Of a DNA stretch of 64,000 nt, positions 59,907 through 64,000 are shown in pieces (the first letter of the stretch is position 1; each line of letters begins with the position of its first letter). Both the position numbers and the translations under genes were made by a program. The notes under the pieces were generated by a model. It was not told the DNA's origin. It searched no databases and saw only the letters and a program-made list of their open reading frames with translations. Source of the DNA: Tautonia plasticadhaerens (GTDB lineage: Bacteria; Planctomycetota; Planctomycetia; Isosphaerales; Isosphaeraceae); the NCBI RefSeq assembly GCF_007752535.1, contig NZ_CP036426.1, positions 3,720,001 through 3,784,000 on the forward strand. Direction: 5' to 3'.

Positions 59907-62126
59907 TCAGGGGCCGGCGACGGCCCCCCGGCCGCCCCGGAGCAGGGCCGAGAGCAGGTAGAAGCCCACCGCCACCCAGAGCAGGTTCGTGAACCCCATC
60001 GCCAGCGACAGGTTCTCGCTCAGGCCGCCCACCACCACCCCGGCGATGTTCGCCCCCAGGGCGAGGTCCGGGCGGTCCCGGTCCCGGAAGGCCATCGCGA
60101 AGACCATCCCCGCGAACAGCACCGGCAGGAACACTACGGCGCAGGAGACCACGACGCGAACCGCCCCCGGCAGGGCCAGGTACGTCTCCAGCGGCACCAG
60201 CACGTTGGCCAGCAGGGCGAGGACCAGGCCCGCGTAGTACGGCCACTGCCGCGACGGCCGCGCCAGCACGACGAACAGGTTCGCCAGCAGGATCATCACC
60301 AGGATCGCCCCGAAGACGATCGAGTTCACCGCCCAGGTCGCGCCGAAGAGCAGGGCCATGTGGACGACCCCCTTGGTCTCCAGCAGCATGAAGCCCGCCC
60401 CGAGGAAGAACATCTGGGCGTCGGGCCGGATCCGGCGGCCCGGGGAGAAGCCGACCAGCAGCGCCAGCGACAGCACCGCCACGATCGCCATGCCCCGGAG
60501 GTTCAACGCCGGGATGCCCCGGTCCCTGAGGTAGAGGAACGGCCAGGAGTCCCCGGGGAGGTGCTCGATCCCCCCGGTGTCGACCCGGGCGGGTCGGAGG
60601 GCGTCCCCGGGGGCCTCGCCCCGGGGGAGGAAGGAGGCGTCCCAACCCCCGGCCTCGGGGTCCTGGCCGGTCCGGAGCACCTCCCCCCCGGCGAAGCGGT
60701 CCCGGGCGGATTCGAGGGCGGGGTTCGGCCCGCCGGAGGCCATGAGGAAGGTGATGTGGTTGGTCTGCGACTCGGTCGGGCGGATCTCGTCCTGGGGGGG
60801 GAGCGAGAAGACGACCGGGCGGGCGCCGAAGGCGTCGGCGATCATCAGGTCGATCCGCCCCACCACCCAGCCCTGCCGGTAGTAGTTGTAGGCCGCGAAG
60901 ACGCCGCCGGGCTTCAGGCGGGCCCGGACGTCCCGCATGGCCTGGTCGGTGAACAGGAAGCTCTCCAGCCGGAGGCTGGAGTAGCCGGAGTGCAGGACCA
61001 GGGAATCGACGAGGGCATAGATGATCAGGTCGTACTTCTTCTGCGTCGTCCGGAGGAAGCCCCGGCCGTCGGTGAGGTGGACGGTGACCCGGGGGTCGTC
61101 GTAGGGGCGGTTGGGGTGGTCGCGTCGGCCGAGGCGCTGGAGCGTCGGGTCGATCTCGACGGCGTCGACGTGCTCGGCCCCGGCGAGCAGGGCGGCGGCC
61201 ACGTCGTTGCCCGAGCCGGCGCCGATGATCAGCACGTCCTTGAACGTCGATCCGCCGCCGGCCCGATTCAGGAGGTGGGGGAGGTGGTAGGCCCGGCCGG
61301 TCTGCTCCACGTCGACCATCTGCTGGTGGCCGATGTTGTTCGTCTCGATCAGCTTCGGGCCCGGGTCGTACTCGACCTTGTAGTAGGGCGACCACAGGAT
61401 CTGCCTCGCCGTCCCCGCCCCCGGGTCGAAGGCCGAGAGGGCGGCCACGTAGATCAGGCCCACGAGGCAGCCGACCTGCACCGCCGACCTCCTCCGCAGC
61501 AGCATGGCGAAGAGCCCGGCGCCGACGGCGAACCAGAGCAGGGGGGTGGTCTCGTACCTCGAGGCCAGCCCGAAGGCGGCGATCCCGGCCAGGCTGCCCC
61601 CCACGTCGGCCGAGTAGGCCCGGACCCGGTCGGGGATGGCGTTGAACCGGCGGCCCATGATCTGGCCGATGCCGACGAACATCACCGCGATCAGCACGAA
61701 GAAGAACCCGGCCATCGCCTCGATCGGCACATTCCAGGCGAAGGGGTCGCGCACCAGGTACTCGGTGCCGAAGTAGACCTGCTGCGGCGACCCCCGGCCG
61801 CCGACCTCGACCATCAACGCCCCCCCCGACCGGTGGGCCCGGAGCAGCCATCGGGCGAGCAACGCCCCGGCCAGGCCCACGGGCAGCGTCAGCCGACTGT
61901 AGTCCCTCGGCGACGACGAGGCCAGCAGCCCGACCGACAGGCCGAGGAAGCAGGCCATGAGCACGAGGTTCGTGAAGAAGGTCAGGAAGGCGACCGTGGC
62001 GCCGAACCAGCGGATGCAGGCCAGCTCCAGGAACAGGGCCGCGAAGCTGATCAGGAACAGCTCGACGTAGGCCCGCCGCGTCGGCCTCGTCGGGGGGGGC
62101 GGCTCGGCTGGGGTCGGGGAGTCCAT
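59907..62126 (-). CDS. Membrane-embedded spermidine-synthase-like protein
   Basis: 739 residues from ATG 62126. Six or seven helices in residues 20-235 (YVELFLISFAALFLELACIRWFG at the start) are followed by a soluble methyltransferase-like domain (about 285-465) with the SAM motif VLIIGAGSGNDVAAAL, the acidic AVEIDPTLQRLG and DPRVTVHLTDGRGFLRT. Then come a further soluble part and another seven helices. The domain is that of spermine/spermidine synthases, but fused proteins like this in planctomycetes have no proven polyamine activity. The first helix motif LxxELxxxRW is a hallmark of this fused family. Directly upstream of the arsenosugar group on the same strand (93-base gap), which may be chance. 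Confidence 0.85.
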   Translation of the reverse strand: MDSPTPAEPPPPTRPTRRAYVELFLISFAALFLELACIRWFGATVAFLTFFTNLVLMACFLGLSVGLLASSSPRDYSRLTLPVGLAGALLARWLLRAHRSGGALMVEVGGRGSPQQVYFGTEYLVRDPFAWNVPIEAMAGFFFVLIAVMFVGIGQIMGRRFNAIPDRVRAYSADVGGSLAGIAAFGLASRYETTPLLWFAVGAGLFAMLLRRRSAVQVGCLVGLIYVAALSAFDPGAGTARQILWSPYYKVEYDPGPKLIETNNIGHQQMVDVEQTGRAYHLPHLLNRAGGGSTFKDVLIIGAGSGNDVAAALLAGAEHVDAVEIDPTLQRLGRRDHPNRPYDDPRVTVHLTDGRGFLRTTQKKYDLIIYALVDSLVLHSGYSSLRLESFLFTDQAMRDVRARLKPGGVFAAYNYYRQGWVVGRIDLMIADAFGARPVVFSLPPQDEIRPTESQTNHITFLMASGGPNPALESARDRFAGGEVLRTGQDPEAGGWDASFLPRGEAPGDALRPARVDTGGIEHLPGDSWPFLYLRDRGIPALNLRGMAIVAVLSLALLVGFSPGRRIRPDAQMFFLGAGFMLLETKGVVHMALLFGATWAVNSIVFGAILVMILLANLFVVLARPSRQWPYYAGLVLALLANVLVPLETYLALPGAVRVVVSCAVVFLPVLFAGMVFAMAFRDRDRPDLALGANIAGVVVGGLSENLSLAMGFTNLLWVAVGFYLLSALLRGGRGAVAGP

Positions 62127-62212
62127 GGGACGCGAGGGTTCCTGATCGGGGGGGCGGGGCGTCGGTGGATCGGTCCGGTCCGGTGCGATCCGAGGCGTCG
62201 AGTCGCGGGCGA

Positions 62213-63607
62213 TCAGGGGGGGCCCTCGGCGCGGTCGGGCTCGGGGCGGTCGCCCTGCCGGTCGCCGGGCGGGTCGCCGTCGGCGGCGAGGCGGCCGCCG
62301 GCGGCGGGCTCGACCCGGACGCGCCGGATGCGGTTCGGGTCGGCCTGGGTGACGAGCAGGCGGTGGCGGCCGACGATCACCTCGTCGCCGGGCAGCGCCA
62401 GCCGGCCGAGCTGCTCGACCACCAGGCCGCCGGTGGTGTCGGAGTCGACCTCCTCGGGCATGGTCACCCCGGTCATCTCGGCCAGCACGTCGACCGGGCA
62501 GCTCGCGTCCACGTCGAAGGCGCCGTCGCCCAGGGGGACGACCTGGGGCGTCTCGCGGTCGAACTCGTCCTGGATGGGGCCGACCAGCTCCTCCAGCACG
62601 TTCTCCAGGGTGACCATGCCGGCCACGTCGCCGTACTCGTCCAGCAGCATCGCCAGGTGGACCCGGTTGGTCCGGAACTCCAGCAGCAGGGCGTCGAGCC
62701 GCAGCGACTCGGGCAGGAAGGGGATCTCCCGGGCGATCTTGCGGAGGTCGGGGCGGCCGACGTCGGAGCCCCCGGAGCGGAAGAGGTCCTTGACGTGGAC
62801 CATGCCGACGACGCTGGTCAGGTCGTCCTCGCAGAGCGGGAACCGGGTGTGGCCGGCCCGCCGGGCGATCCGGAGGTTCTCGTCGACCGGGCGGTTGAGG
62901 CTCAGGTAGACGACGTCCGGGCGGGGGACCATCACCCGTCGGGCGGTCTTCTCCTCCAGGTTCAGGACGTTCTCGATCATCACCCGCTCGGCCCGGCTGA
63001 GGTGGCCGCCCTGCACGCTCTCCGAGACGATGTGCCGCAGCTCCTCCTCGGTGTGGGCCACCGCGGCGTGGTCCAGCACCCCGATGCCGGCCAGCCGGAG
63101 GATCAGGTCGCTGAAGGCGTTGAGCAGCCAGATGACCGGGAAGAACAGGTAATAGAAGGCCATCATCGGCGGCGCCGTGACCAGCGCCACCGGCCTGGCC
63201 GCCCGGATCGCCAGGCTCTTGGGCACCAGCTCGCCCAGGGAGATGTGCAGGAAGGTGACGAGCAGGAAGGCGAAGGCCGGGATCACCGGCAACATCCGGC
63301 CGTTGACCTCCAGCGCCGTCTCGGGCAGGCCGAAGGCGTGCAGGGCGGCCTCGATGCCCGGCTCGACCGACCGCTCGATGACGAAGCCCAGGCCCAGGCT
63401 CGCCAGCGTGATGCCGAACTGCGAGGCCGAGAGGTAGGCGTCGAGGTGGTCCAGCAGCTTGCCGGTGATCTTGGCCGCCCAGTTGCCCCGCTCGACCAGC
63501 TCGTCGATCTGGCTGGAGCGGACCTTGACCAGGGCGAACTCGGCGGCCACGAAGAAGGCGTTGGCCAGCAGCAGGCCGGCGACGACGAAGAATTCGGCGA
63601 TGCCCAT
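62213..63607 (-). CDS. CNNM/CorC-type membrane protein (DUF21, CBS pair, CorC_HlyC)
   Basis: 464 residues from ATG 63607. DUF21 domain about 1-190 with AEFALVKVRSSQIDEL, ASQFGITLASLGLGF and HISLGELVPKSLAIR, which are the three conserved stretches of CNNM transporters. Two CBS domains about 210-335 (VMVPRPDVVYLSLNRPVDENLRIARRAGHTRFPLCE; FLPESLRLDALLLEFRTNRVHLAMLLDEYGDVAGMVTLENVLEELVGPI) follow, then a CorC_HlyC domain to about 440. Such proteins move or sense Mg2+ or other metals and are sometimes called haemolysins. No Mg transporter is next to it. Confidence 0.9.
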   Translation of the reverse strand: MGIAEFFVVAGLLLANAFFVAAEFALVKVRSSQIDELVERGNWAAKITGKLLDHLDAYLSASQFGITLASLGLGFVIERSVEPGIEAALHAFGLPETALEVNGRMLPVIPAFAFLLVTFLHISLGELVPKSLAIRAARPVALVTAPPMMAFYYLFFPVIWLLNAFSDLILRLAGIGVLDHAAVAHTEEELRHIVSESVQGGHLSRAERVMIENVLNLEEKTARRVMVPRPDVVYLSLNRPVDENLRIARRAGHTRFPLCEDDLTSVVGMVHVKDLFRSGGSDVGRPDLRKIAREIPFLPESLRLDALLLEFRTNRVHLAMLLDEYGDVAGMVTLENVLEELVGPIQDEFDRETPQVVPLGDGAFDVDASCPVDVLAEMTGVTMPEEVDSDTTGGLVVEQLGRLALPGDEVIVGRHRLLVTQADPNRIRRVRVEPAAGGRLAADGDPPGDRQGDRPEPDRAEGPP

Positions 63608-63779
63608 CCGCGGGGTGGGTTCGGGAGGGTGTGGGGCCGGGCCCGATCTCCGCGCGGCGGGGGCCCGATTGCGACCCCGCCGCCGATCGAGCCGTCCGGG
63701 CCCGCGTCGCCCGGATCCTACCCGAACCGCCCCCCCTCCGCACTCCCATACCGCCCCGATTGTCGGATGCATCGATCCG

Positions 63780-63809
63780 TTGACATGCCCTCGGCCGCCG
63801 TCCTAGGCT
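63780..63809 (+). promoter_or_regulatory. Promoter of the secreted protein at the window end
   Basis: TTGACA (63780-63785, perfect -35), 18 bases, TAGGCT (63804-63809). Leader about 60 bases to the ATG at 63876. The -10 matches that at 43511. Confidence 0.6.
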
Positions 63810-63875
63810 TACCCCGACCGGAGGGCCCCCGGCCCCTCCCCGGCATCCCCGACCCTTCCCCTGGAGGAGACCTTC

Positions 63876-64000
63876 ATGACCACCCGCGTCCCCTTTGCCC
63901 CCGAGACGGCCCGACGCGCGATCGCCCCGGGCCTGGCCGCGCTGATCGGGCTCTGCTCCGGGACGGCCGGCGCGGCGGCCGCGCAAGGCGAGGAGGGCTC
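63876..64000 (+). CDS. Secreted protein, N-terminal part (truncated by window edge)
   Basis: Starts at ATG 63876 with GGAGGAG nine bases upstream and remains open to the window end (41 full codons). Residues RRAIAPGLAALIGLCSGTAG followed by AAAAQGEEG form a Sec signal peptide with a cleavage site near AAA-Q. Nothing of the mature protein is visible. Confidence 0.7.
   Translation, partial: MTTRVPFAPETARRAIAPGLAALIGLCSGTAGAAAAQGEEG

Noticed and set aside
57495-62909. A plus-strand open frame of 1804 codons opposite arsS, gad, the peroxidase-like and the spermidine-synthase-like genes
   Set aside because: Composition is Gly/Arg/Pro/Val-rich without domains, and it is the exact antisense of five well-supported genes. 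High GC removes stop codons from antisense frames.

Overview
This is a very GC-rich, gene-dense stretch of a planctomycete chromosome, most likely from the Isosphaeraceae (relatives of Tautonia, Paludisphaera or Isosphaera). That placement is an inference. It rests on two DUF1559 pseudopilin-like proteins, a planctomycete-type cytochrome c domain joined to WD40 repeats, an ECF sigma gene beside a huge Ser/Thr kinase, the (G+C)-saturated codon use, and many small proteins that look lineage-specific. I see no rRNA, tRNA, CRISPR array, transposase or phage gene.

Layout. 1-10.2 kb: a truncated secreted protein, an orphan MCE/MlaD protein, a glutamine amidotransferase (trpG/pabA type), two DUF1559 genes, moeA, small lipoproteins and two exceptionally long perfect hairpins. 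10.4-14.5 kb: a tight minus-strand operon of ExbB, two ExbD proteins, an OB-like membrane protein and a vWA protein whose N-terminal helix looks like that of TonB. 14.6-23 kb: a membrane protein carrying an in-frame dispersed repeat, an ABC-2 exporter split by an unrelated gene, a glycosyltransferase, a D-amino-acid aminotransferase and a sigma-70 family factor. 23-29.5 kb: a redoxin-like protein lacking its cysteines, then a four-gene operon headed by a solute-binding lipoprotein. 29.9-35.6 kb: an ExeA-like ATPase, a dolichol-phosphate-mannose-synthase-like enzyme, an overlapping pair of small helical paralogues and a ThuA-like protein. 35.7-46 kb: cytochrome/WD40 protein, PPC-domain protein, SWIM zinc-finger protein, a stand-alone histidine-kinase dimerisation domain with a sigma54-type promoter, and an MFS transporter. 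46-52 kb: ECF sigma factor, three palindromes and a 1597-residue kinase with three propeller modules. 52-56 kb: RidA-like, SDR, SIS and small proteins, with dispersed repeats. 56.4-64 kb: an arsenosugar-type cluster (peroxidase-like, glutamate decarboxylase, ArsS), a spermidine-synthase-like membrane protein, a CNNM/CorC protein and the start of a secreted protein.

The most promising candidate for an undescribed system is the ExbB-ExbD-ExbD-OB-vWA operon (10460-14427). It reads as a proton-driven motor in which the TonB C-terminal domain is replaced by a von Willebrand A domain. Next are the Cys-less redoxin, the sigma54-controlled lone DHp protein, the gad gene inside an arsenosugar cluster, the triplicated propeller kinase, and a dispersed hairpin repeat that is tandem at one site and translated inside a membrane protein at another.

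Regulation. Several intergenic regions carry TTGnnn-N17/18-TAnnnT promoter candidates that stand out in this GC-rich DNA. All promoter, terminator and operator calls come from reading the sequence and are untested.
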